Shown here one piece after another: positions 1 to 5,866 of a stretch of 5,866 nt of DNA. Location of the stretch: contig CP070840.1 of the NCBI GenBank assembly GCA_020342025.1, positions 1,884,834 to 1,890,699 of the forward strand, read 5' to 3'. The stretch comes from Deltaproteobacteria bacterium. GTDB lineage: Bacteria; Desulfobacterota; DSM-4660; Desulfatiglandales; HGW-15. Under the pieces are notes generated by a model that ran no database searches, was not told where the DNA came from, and worked only from the letters and a program-made list of their open reading frames with translations. Positions within the stretch are counted from its first letter, which is position 1, and every line of letters begins with the position of its first letter. The translations under genes and the position numbers were made by a program.

Positions 1-1
1 C

Positions 2-706
2 ATTCCCCTTAGTAATAAGTTGACGGAAATGGGCTTGAAGGATCTGGTCCTGGATCCAGGGTCAAGGGAGATCAAACAGGCCTTTCAGGACCAAGTGGTC
101 ATTCGAAGGGCGCCACTGAAGGCAGGAAACCGATCTTTGGGTTTCCCTACGATCGCGTTTCCCTGTGAAATGACAAGCAATTTGGATATGGAGACGGTGA
201 TCGCCGCCATGCTGATCGCCAAGTACGCGGGCATTGTGGTGTTGTCCGATTTCAGGGGAGATAGCCTATTTCCCCTTCTGCTGGAAAGGCTGAATATTTT
301 CACCGATCCTCAACGTCCCATGACGGTAACCCAAGGAATCTATGAAATTGGGGGCCCGGATGAGAATTCACCTGTGCTTGTCACCACCAATTTCTCTCTC
401 ACCTATTTTATCGTCAGCGGCGAAGTGGAGGGAAGCCGGATCCCCAGTTGGCTCCTCATCATGGACACGGAGGGCCTTTCGGTGATGACGGCTTGGGCCG
501 CGGGCAAGTTTGCGGGAGATGTGGTGGGCAGTTTTGTCAAGAAGTGCGGCATTGCGGACAAGGTAGCCCACAGAAAAATCATTATCCCAGGGTATGCTGC
601 GGCCATTAGCGGGGATATGGAGGAGGAACTCCCTGACTGGGAGGTGATCATTGGTCCGCGAGATGCCTCGCTAATCCCTAAATTCTTGAAAGATATGGCC
701 CGGTAG
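2..706 (+). CDS. acsC: Corrinoid iron-sulfur protein large (gamma) subunit, C-terminal half (5' partial)
   Basis: This is the large subunit of the corrinoid iron-sulfur protein (acetyl-CoA decarbonylase/synthase gamma subunit, also called CdhE). In the cytoplasm it carries a methyl group on cobalamin from methyl-H4folate to acetyl-CoA synthase. The frame is open to the window edge, so about 234 C-terminal residues are visible of a family length near 440-450. The N-terminal [4Fe-4S] domain lies outside. Recognisable family segments, numbered from the first visible codon, are LTEMGLKDLVLDPGSR (about 7-22), TNFSLTYF (129-136), DTEGLSVMTAWAAGKF (155-170) and PGYAAAISGDMEEEL (196-210); the last three belong to the corrinoid-binding C-terminal domain. 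A TTG at 20-22 could be read as a start, but conserved sequence runs through it, so it is internal. acsE follows after 20 bases, which indicates one operon. The small subunit gene acsD is not in this window. Confidence 0.93.
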   Translation: MPLSNKLTEMGLKDLVLDPGSREIKQAFQDQVVIRRAPLKAGNRSLGFPTIAFPCEMTSNLDMETVIAAMLIAKYAGIVVLSDFRGDSLFPLLLERLNIFTDPQRPMTVTQGIYEIGGPDENSPVLVTTNFSLTYFIVSGEVEGSRIPSWLLIMDTEGLSVMTAWAAGKFAGDVVGSFVKKCGIADKVAHRKIIIPGYAAAISGDMEEELPDWEVIIGPRDASLIPKFLKDMAR

Positions 707-726
707 ATTGGGAAGGGAGTAGAGCC

Positions 727-1611
727 ATGCTACTAATTGGAGAAAATCTAAATGTGATCAGCACGGTCATTGGAAAGGCCTTCAAAGAGAAGGATCCAGG
801 CCCCATCGCGGAGGAAGCCAAAAGGCAGAAAGAGAAGGGCATGGATTGGATCGACGTCAACCTGGGACCCGCCAGAAAAGGGGGACCAGAATTGATGGAC
901 TTTGTGGTAAAAACAATCCAGGAAGAAATTGGTGATACCCCACCCCTCTGTCTGGACACCTCCAACATAGAGGCGATGGAGGCGGGGTTGGCCGCACACA
1001 AAGGGAAGGCTATCATCAATTCTATCATGTGCAGGCCGGAAAGATATGAAAAGATGATCCCTCTTGCCGTAAAATATCAGGCAAACATGATTGCTCTCAT
1101 GTGGGGGCCGGAGGGACTGCCTAGAGATGAGAACGAAAGGGGCGCCTTGGCCGCGGAACTCATCTATGCGGCCAATGAGGCGGGTGTCCCCAATGAAGAT
1201 ATATTTGTTGACGGCATCGTCACACCCGTGAACATCCAGCAGCCCCAGCTCATGAGCCTTTTGGTCTTTCAGGAAATGCTCCAGGATATGTTTCCTGGCA
1301 TAAAATCCACCTGCGGCCTTTCAAATATTTCTAATGGCCCACCAGATCATCTCAGGCCCATCCTCAATCAAACTTATATGGTCATGCTTGAGAGAAAGGG
1401 CATGTACTCCTGTATTGCTGACGCCTACGATGACCCACTGATCGCCATCGCCAGGGGCGAGAAGCCGGAAGTGGTGGAGATCATCCATAAAGTGATGGAT
1501 GGAGAGGTGATAGATACGGGCGCTCTCCCCAAGGAGTTGCAGGACTATGTGAAGACGGCCCGGGTCATCCTCGGTCATAGTCTCTACTCCGATTCGTGGC
1601 TCGAACTCTAA
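727..1611 (+). CDS. acsE: Methyltetrahydrofolate:corrinoid iron-sulfur protein methyltransferase
   Basis: AcsE (MeTr) transfers the N5-methyl group of methyl-H4folate to the Co(I) corrinoid of AcsC/AcsD, linking the methyl branch of the Wood-Ljungdahl pathway to acetyl-CoA synthesis. The 294-residue protein is a pterin-binding TIM barrel. It shows DVNLGP (43-48), LDTSN (76-80), IINS (96-99), VDG (161-163) and GLSN (197-200). D77, N98, D162 and N200 fall where the folate-binding D75, N96, D160 and N199 of the Moorella enzyme are known. The start is an ATG 8 bases after a strong purine-rich site (GGAAGGGAG, 711-719). The protein is about 30 residues longer than the 262-residue Moorella enzyme; the surplus is at the C-terminus, ending in a Y-S-D-S-W-L-E-L tail. 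It sits 20 bases after acsC and before a strong terminator, so it is likely the last gene of the acs operon. Confidence 0.95.
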   Translation: MLLIGENLNVISTVIGKAFKEKDPGPIAEEAKRQKEKGMDWIDVNLGPARKGGPELMDFVVKTIQEEIGDTPPLCLDTSNIEAMEAGLAAHKGKAIINSIMCRPERYEKMIPLAVKYQANMIALMWGPEGLPRDENERGALAAELIYAANEAGVPNEDIFVDGIVTPVNIQQPQLMSLLVFQEMLQDMFPGIKSTCGLSNISNGPPDHLRPILNQTYMVMLERKGMYSCIADAYDDPLIAIARGEKPEVVEIIHKVMDGEVIDTGALPKELQDYVKTARVILGHSLYSDSWLEL

Positions 1612-1694
1612 AGTCTTAAAATCAAGAGCCGATCCTACGCAAAGTGCCTCAGATAGAGCGGGGTGCTTGATTAAGGGCATTTGGAAACTTGAGG

Positions 1695-1732
1695 ATCTCT
1701 CCATATCACACAGATATGGGGAGATTTTTTTT
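1695..1732 (+). terminator. Rho-independent terminator after acsE
   Basis: A 12-bp stem pairs ATCTCTCCATAT (1695-1706) with ATATGGGGAGAT (1714-1725), with one G-U wobble. A further C-G pair closes a 5-base loop (1708-1712). The stem runs straight into eight T residues (1725-1732). It lies 84 bases after the acsE stop and fits the end of the acs operon. It also separates the radical SAM genes from acs transcription unless there is readthrough or regulated antitermination. Confidence 0.88.
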
Positions 1733-1775
1733 GGGAGGGGAAGGCATCATATGGTTTTCATTGAATAAGATGCGC

Positions 1776-1804
1776 TTGCCTTCTCGGGTGTGGATTATTA
1801 TAGT
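1776..1804 (+). promoter_or_regulatory. Candidate sigma70-type promoter for the first radical SAM gene
   Basis: TTGCCT (1776-1781) and TATAGT (1799-1804) are separated by 17 bases. They match the -35 and -10 consensus at 4 of 6 and 5 of 6 positions. The site lies just downstream of the acs terminator and about 90 bases before the GTG start of the first radical SAM gene, where a new promoter would be expected. It is a motif match only. Confidence 0.35.
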
Positions 1805-1894
1805 GGTAATGATAGTGCTTTCTAATGGGTCTGGCCAATCTTCTGGAGCCTCCGGAGACAGTAAAAAATTTGGGTCGATCGCAGCAGGTATATC

Positions 1895-3580
1895 GTGAAA
1901 AATTCAAAGGTAATTATTATAGCAAACCACAGCCCACTCGATAATGACCAAAGGATCCGTGAAACGATGTCCGCGGCGCAAAGCCGGGCCGATCGTATTG
2001 CATCCAGGTTTTCTGATCTTGACCTTCCGTCCATACAAAGAGGCGTGAACGAAAATATGAAAAAACTCTATCTCACCCTGGACGGTCGGTATATGGACCT
2101 ATTTGACTTGATGAATTTCTTGAAAAATCAGCACAGACCACTGACACTATCATCTGACAATGTGACTGAACATTATTCACTCTCAAATAATATTACTTTG
2201 AACGGCATCTACCTCTACCAGTACCTTCTGGGACACGGGTACGATCCTTTACTCATTCATAATTTCGCCATCTTAAATTTGGAAGAAACGCTGAAAGAAG
2301 ACCCTCTGGCGGTCTGTATCTCATCCAATTTTATCCTCTTGGACGACATCAAACATATGGCTTCTGAGATCAAAAGGATTGACCCGGATATTGCTGTTAT
2401 TGCTGGAGGGATGCTTGTTAAGAGGCTTCTGGATCCCGGTGAGAACCTTACGTCTCTCTATCAGGACTCCTTGAGGGCCTTTCACGGAAAAGTGGATGCC
2501 TTTGTGATTGAGGCACAGGGTGAACAAACGCTCATCAGAGTGCTGGATTCTCTGTCCAACGGGAGTCAGTTGACGTCTATTCCCAATCTGGCAATTTTTG
2601 ACGAAAGTGGAAAGATAAGATTCACGCCTCGGGAAAAGGAAGACCTCCCTATCGATGAGACGACAATAGCCTGGGATAAAATTCCCAGGGACTATCTTCG
2701 AAAAACACTCCCTGTAAATACCAGTCGGGGCTGTCATTTCCGTTGCCGCTTTTGCACCTTTCGTTGGCTCTTTCCCGAAGTGCATTATAAATCCATGGAC
2801 GTATTGAGAAAAGAACTGAGGCTGATCAACAAACTAGGCTTTGTGGAACACATTCGTTTCACAGATGACAATTTTACCGGCAACAAGGCCAAGTTGAAAA
2901 AGGTATTGGAGATGATGATCTGGGAAGACTTCGATTTTTCCTGGTCCTCCTACGCCCGCGCCAGCGCCCTGGACGCACAACTTGTTAAAAGGATGAAAGA
3001 GGCCGGTTGTGAATTTGTCCATTTGGGGATAGAATCCGGCAGCCCGGCCATCTTAAAGAACATGGACAAAAAGCTCGATCGTGAGGAATCGATCAACGCC
3101 ATCAAAATGCTTAATGATGAGGGAATAGGGAGCCGCGGTAGTTTTATTGTCGGTTATCCAGGGGAGACCGAGGAAACCTTCATGGAAACCGTTTCTCTCA
3201 TCAATGAAAGCGGCCTACCCTATTATATTCCCTATTTATTCGTTTACAGCAAAAGAGCCCTGGTTCACGAGGATAGAGAAAAATTCGGTCTGGTCGGTAC
3301 AGGTCGGACCTGGAAACAGAATACTATGGATGCAGTGGGAGCGTCGCATCTCATGGCAGAGATGGTAAGAATAATCCCTAAGAGTTACAGTGATGGAATG
3401 ACACATATTGAGGAAATCTGTAATCTCCTTCTGGGCAAGGGATATGACCACGGAGAAATACTTGAACTGTTCAGGCTGAAAAGAGAACTGCAACTCGTGG
3501 TGGACGAATTGGGATCAGAACGGCCCTTTCACCCCAGGGTAAAGGAGATTTTAGTAAAGATGGAATCTTTCATTCAATGA
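1895..3580 (+). CDS. B12-binding-domain radical SAM enzyme, paralog 1 (substrate unknown)
   Basis: This 561-residue protein has the layout of cobalamin-dependent (class B-like) radical SAM enzymes. An N-terminal Rossmann-like region (about 1-220) begins with the strand VIIIA and contains IAGG (169-172). The radical SAM barrel follows, with C280, C284 and C287 in the motif CHFRCRFC, which binds the [4Fe-4S]-SAM cluster. Further barrel signs are DDNF (324-327), GIESGS (378-383) and GYPGET (420-425). A C-terminal region of about 130 residues carries WKQNTMD (473-479). The classical base-off cobalamin motif DxHxxG is not seen, so B12 use is inferred from architecture. The GTG start is chosen because the frame is closed by a stop at 1862-1864 and the first strand aligns with that of the next gene; a weak AGG (1886-1888) is the only ribosome site. 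The substrate cannot be told: methylation or another radical rearrangement are both possible. It is probably co-functional with the paralog at 3725. Confidence 0.88.
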   Translation: MKNSKVIIIANHSPLDNDQRIRETMSAAQSRADRIASRFSDLDLPSIQRGVNENMKKLYLTLDGRYMDLFDLMNFLKNQHRPLTLSSDNVTEHYSLSNNITLNGIYLYQYLLGHGYDPLLIHNFAILNLEETLKEDPLAVCISSNFILLDDIKHMASEIKRIDPDIAVIAGGMLVKRLLDPGENLTSLYQDSLRAFHGKVDAFVIEAQGEQTLIRVLDSLSNGSQLTSIPNLAIFDESGKIRFTPREKEDLPIDETTIAWDKIPRDYLRKTLPVNTSRGCHFRCRFCTFRWLFPEVHYKSMDVLRKELRLINKLGFVEHIRFTDDNFTGNKAKLKKVLEMMIWEDFDFSWSSYARASALDAQLVKRMKEAGCEFVHLGIESGSPAILKNMDKKLDREESINAIKMLNDEGIGSRGSFIVGYPGETEETFMETVSLINESGLPYYIPYLFVYSKRALVHEDREKFGLVGTGRTWKQNTMDAVGASHLMAEMVRIIPKSYSDGMTHIEEICNLLLGKGYDHGEILELFRLKRELQLVVDELGSERPFHPRVKEILVKMESFIQ

Positions 3581-3706
3581 AGTGGGCGGTTACGACTGAT
3601 AAGAAGTGGCTTTTTCTTGGGCTGAGTGGAAAATTTTCGGGCATTGGAGAGAAGAATCTAGCCATATTGAAAAGTGCTGCCGTGGTCAGTCTTTGCCACC
3701 TGTGAT

Positions 3707-3713
3707 AGGAGGT
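3707..3713 (+). promoter_or_regulatory. Strong ribosome binding site supporting the GTG start at 3725
   Basis: AGGAGGT is a near-perfect Shine-Dalgarno sequence, ending 11 bases before GTG 3725-3727. An in-frame stop at 3716-3718 lies between the two, so this GTG is the first possible start downstream of the site. The spacing is slightly long. The nearby ATG at 3734 is out of frame. Confidence 0.7.
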
Positions 3714-3724
3714 CCTAATCTAAG

Positions 3725-5371
3725 GTGAGTCTCGATGCCATCATAATATCTGATACGGGTCAAGATGGTTTATCCAGGCCGAATGCCCTTAATCCGCCGT
3801 CCCTTAAGTTGGACGGAAGATCCGCAACTGTGCAGGCCGTATTGAACTATCTTGGGTATGAAGACCAAATTGTGCCACCGATCGAGACTGACGGGAATAG
3901 AAGCTGGTGGTCAGCGCCCAGGTACAACGGGATTTTCCTCCTGAGCCACCTGATCAGGCATGGCTTTGATGTGCAGCTGATTAACAAATATTACGAGCAA
4001 AGAGATCACTTTCTCCATTTACTTCAGCAGGCACCGCGCGCGGTGATTATATCAACCACATTCATTCTCACAAAACAGTCCCTTGGCAGACTTGTTGATG
4101 ATATTCGCTCTTCGGCGCCTGACATTTTTGTTATCGCAGGCGGACCCTTCGTATACAAATCTTACATTTTTTTTAAAAGATCACAGGAAGAGCACTACGT
4201 TAAAGGAGGGGCCGAAGATGACTTTTTGTTTTTCAACAAAAAAGAGCCCACAGTAGACCTTTATGTTATAGGCCGTGAGGGGGAAGATATTTTGTGTGAG
4301 GCCTTGAAGCGGATAAAGCAGAATCGATCGGTTGATGATCTTCCCAACACCGCACGCTTGGTGGGAAAAGCGTACTCCTTTACCCCGTTCAGGGACGAGG
4401 TCTCAAATGGGGGAAAAGCCCCTGTAGACTGGAAAGTTCTCCCGGATAGTGTTTTCAAAAACAGTGTGGTCCCCATGCAAGCGAGTGGGGGCTGTCCCTA
4501 TAAATGCACCTTTTGCACCTTCAGAAAAGATGACAGGATCTTCTATATAAAACCTGTGGATCAGTTGGTTGGGGAACTCAAGGCTTTAGCAAATTGTGGG
4601 GTTCGATATGTCCGCTTTATAGACGACAATTTTCGCCTGGGGAAACCAAATCTAGATAAATTCTGTATGCGTGTCATTGAGGAAGGTATTGACATTCACT
4701 GGATGACCATGATCAAGATAAGCACGCTGAAGAATATGGATGCGGGGCTGCTAAGGCGAGCGGGGTGCATTGAGGTGGCGTTGGGCCTGGAGTCCTCAGA
4801 TCCAGAAGTCCTACGAAATATGAACAAGAAGGCAAACCCAGCCATGTACCGGCCCGTGGTAAAAAAGCTTTTGGAGGCGGGCATCAATTGTTCATGTTAT
4901 TTCCTCTTTGGATTTCCCGGTGAAACGGATGAATCCGCCAGACGCACGCAAGAATTTATAAGAAGCATGGAACATCCTGAACTAGAGGGCGTACTTTCAT
5001 GGAACTTGTATTCTTTCTGCTTAACCCCCCTGAGCCCCATATATGAAGCGGCATTGAGGAAAAAACATGGATTGTCAGGATATATGGACGAGTGGAAGCA
5101 TCGCACCATGGATTCCGCGCGAGCAGAGGAGCATGTGAGACGAGCCCTTTTAGAATTTGATAATTCCTGCCCCGTCTATCGGGGAGACAATCTGGATATC
5201 ATGCTTAATCTTACCCCCGATCAACGTAAAAGCTTCTTTATTGGCCGATATAGGCTAGCCAAAAAGGCACTGAGAGACGAGATCAAAAAGGATGAAATCT
5301 TGAGTGCCCTCAAGAAAATACTGATCCCCACCTCCCAGTCAAAAACACGGACACGTCCTGTCGCCATATAG
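3725..5371 (+). CDS. B12-binding-domain radical SAM enzyme, paralog 2 (substrate unknown)
   Basis: This 548-residue protein has the same architecture as the preceding gene. The N-terminal Rossmann-like region (about 1-200) opens with AIIIS and includes an LKLDGR segment (27-32, matching LTLDGR at 60-65 of the neighbour), VIAGG (136-140) and VIGREGED (181-188); the last is a common feature after the B12-binding fold of this superfamily. The radical SAM cluster cysteines are C257, C261 and C264 (CPYKCTFC), followed by TFR as in the paralog. DDNF (300-303), GLES (354-357), GFPGET (396-401) and WKHRTMD (457-463) are also shared. No DxHxxG motif is visible, so cobalamin binding, if present, may not be of the base-off histidine type. 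The C-terminus after about 515 is lysine/arginine-rich and looks poorly conserved. A 144-base gap separates it from paralog 1, and no terminator is visible there, so co-transcription is likely. The reaction and substrate are not recognisable. Confidence 0.88.
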   Translation: MSLDAIIISDTGQDGLSRPNALNPPSLKLDGRSATVQAVLNYLGYEDQIVPPIETDGNRSWWSAPRYNGIFLLSHLIRHGFDVQLINKYYEQRDHFLHLLQQAPRAVIISTTFILTKQSLGRLVDDIRSSAPDIFVIAGGPFVYKSYIFFKRSQEEHYVKGGAEDDFLFFNKKEPTVDLYVIGREGEDILCEALKRIKQNRSVDDLPNTARLVGKAYSFTPFRDEVSNGGKAPVDWKVLPDSVFKNSVVPMQASGGCPYKCTFCTFRKDDRIFYIKPVDQLVGELKALANCGVRYVRFIDDNFRLGKPNLDKFCMRVIEEGIDIHWMTMIKISTLKNMDAGLLRRAGCIEVALGLESSDPEVLRNMNKKANPAMYRPVVKKLLEAGINCSCYFLFGFPGETDESARRTQEFIRSMEHPELEGVLSWNLYSFCLTPLSPIYEAALRKKHGLSGYMDEWKHRTMDSARAEEHVRRALLEFDNSCPVYRGDNLDIMLNLTPDQRKSFFIGRYRLAKKALRDEIKKDEILSALKKILIPTSQSKTRTRPVAI

Positions 5372-5376
5372 CCATA

Positions 5377-5388
5377 ACATGTACATGT
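5377..5388. repeat. 12-bp perfect palindrome
   Basis: ACATGTACATGT is a perfect palindrome (and a tandem repeat of ACATGT) starting 6 bases after the stop codon of the second radical SAM gene. Such sites can be operators for dimeric regulators, but no promoter is evident beside it, so the role is open. Confidence 0.4.
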
Positions 5389-5563
5389 CCCCCTGGCATT
5401 TTCATGGCCACCGGATACAAAATCGGCAAAATGGCCATTGAGCTGAATCCTGGTGAAGGATGGAATCTGGGCAAGAGGGGAAGAAAGGTGGTGGCGAGGC
5501 TTGCCTGGCCAATTGGGGACGCCCCTTTCATGTGGGCGGCGAAATATGGTAAAATCAGACCTC

Positions 5564-5585
5564 AATTGAGCGAAAACGCTCAATT
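5564..5585. repeat. Perfect 9-bp stem-loop with AAAA loop
   Basis: AATTGAGCG (5564-5572) pairs perfectly with CGCTCAATT (5577-5585) around a loop of four A residues. Its left side overlaps the 10-bp palindrome CTCAATTGAG (5561-5570). The stem is not followed by a T-tract, so it is not a classical terminator. It directly precedes the heptad palindrome and may be part of the same element. Confidence 0.6.
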
Positions 5586-5589
5586 ACGT

Positions 5590-5731
5590 GTTACCTGTTA
5601 TTTGTTATCCGTTATTGGATCGCTGTTTTTATCCGGCGGAGGGGATTTATATCTCTACTGAACTGAGATATCATTCCGGGTAATCAGCCCTGATACGTAT
5701 AACCAATAACGATTAACAAATAACGCCTAAT
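5590..5731. repeat. Long imperfect palindrome with 7-base periodic arms
   Basis: The arms at 5597-5618 and 5703-5724 are inverted copies that match at 20 of 22 positions. Each arm is made of 7-base units. The left side has GTTAC/GTTAT at 5590, 5597, 5604 and 5611. The right side has ATAAC/TTAAC at 5699, 5706, 5713 and 5720. Inside, shorter stems are nearly concentric: GCTG/CAGC (5622-5625 with 5685-5688), TATCCGG/CCGGGTA (5630-5636 with 5676-5682) and ATATCTC/GAGATAT (5649-5655 with 5665-5671). The whole could form one long hairpin or cruciform. It resembles dispersed intergenic repeats or small non-autonomous elements, but no target duplication is visible. Confidence 0.65.
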
Positions 5732-5801
5732 CGATTCTTGAGTCGAATAGGGTCAATCAGTTAAGCTTCAGGGTCTTGCCTTAGCCTGGGAAAAGAGGGC
5801 T

Positions 5802-5866
5802 ATGACAGATATGAATGATCATGAGTTGGATACCTTTGTAGCGGGTGGCGGGCCTCAGGTTTTCCG
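5802..5866 (+). CDS. Start of an unidentified gene (3' partial)
   Basis: An open frame begins with ATG at 5802 and stays open to the window end, giving 21 full codons that begin MTDMNDHELDTF and continue with a glycine-rich stretch (VAGGG). A purine-rich site GAGGG (5795-5799) lies upstream, close to the first ATG; the second in-frame ATG at 5811 is spaced better and could be the true start. The product is too short to identify. Confidence 0.45.
   Translation, partial: MTDMNDHELDTFVAGGGPQVF

Larger units (their letters stand above)
5372..5801. other. Gene-free intergenic region rich in palindromes
   Basis: About 430 bases lie between the second radical SAM gene and the gene starting at 5802. 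I see no convincing coding sequence on either strand. The first part (5372-5560) holds a 12-bp palindrome close to the preceding stop and is otherwise plain. The second part (5561-5730) is dominated by a perfect stem-loop and a long palindrome built of 7-base units. No clear intrinsic terminator with a T-tract and no strong promoter was found. Confidence 0.6.

Noticed and set aside
1321..1704. 127-codon antisense ORF over the acsE 3' end
   Set aside because: It overlaps the conserved coding sequence of acsE and the terminator, and the product is unlike any family I know.
1695..1732. Terminator read as a riboswitch or attenuator expression platform
   Set aside because: No alternative antiterminator pairing or conserved aptamer (such as a cobalamin box) was recognised upstream between acsE and the stem.
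1689..1769. Upstream part of the 69-codon ORF starting at TTG 1689
   Set aside because: The TTG start and first codons lie within the intrinsic terminator, so a start there is not credible. Only the part from ATG 1770 is considered, as a weak possibility.
2321..2785. 154-codon antisense ORF inside the first radical SAM gene
   Set aside because: It is fully covered by a well-supported gene with clear motifs, and its product shows no recognisable features.
4167..4178. T8-A4 run within the second radical SAM gene as a possible slippage site
   Set aside because: The frame continues intact on both sides with conserved motifs, and no downstream stem or alternative frame product supports programmed frameshifting.
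5404..5661. 85-codon + strand ORF in the right intergenic region
   Set aside because: It has no ribosome binding site, its last third is a translation of the stem-loop and heptad repeat, and no domain or membrane pattern is recognisable. Overlapping antisense ORFs of similar length exist.
5561..5731. CRISPR-like array from the GTTAT repeats
   Set aside because: The repeats are 5-7 bases at 7-base spacing without spacers, which does not fit a CRISPR array.

Overview
The window reads as a fragment of an anaerobic bacterial genome that carries the Wood-Ljungdahl (reductive acetyl-CoA) pathway. Base composition is moderate, and both the gene content and the style of the intergenic repeats recall acetogenic or sulfate-reducing Desulfobacterota (former Deltaproteobacteria). 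That placement is inference; no rRNA or other taxonomic marker is present. All supported genes lie on the + strand.

Left region (1-1732): the 3' half of acsC, the corrinoid-binding large subunit of the corrinoid iron-sulfur protein, runs in from the window edge. It is followed after a 20-base gap by a complete acsE, the methyltetrahydrofolate:corrinoid methyltransferase. AcsE moves the methyl group of methyl-H4folate onto the cobalamin held by AcsC, and the acetyl-CoA synthase (not in the window) uses it from there. A strong intrinsic terminator at 1695-1732 closes this operon.

Middle region (1733-5371): after a short leader with a candidate promoter come two long, distantly related paralogous radical SAM enzymes with N-terminal B12-binding-like domains (561 and 548 residues). 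Both start with GTG and are 144 bases apart. They share the CxxxCxxC cluster motif in the form CxxxCxFCTFR, a DDNF motif, a G[FY]PGET motif and an unusual C-terminal W-K-x-x-T-M-D motif. Their substrates cannot be read from the sequence. Together with acsC/acsE they make a corrinoid-themed neighbourhood, but the terminator suggests a separate transcription unit.

Right region (5372-5866): about 430 bases without a convincing gene. It holds a 12-bp palindrome just after the second radical SAM gene, a perfect 9-bp stem-loop, and a 128-base imperfect palindrome whose arms are built of 7-base GTTAT units. The last 65 bases are the start of another + strand gene that I cannot identify.

The parts most worth a second look are the radical SAM pair, the possible coupled leader ORFs before it, and the heptad-based palindrome.
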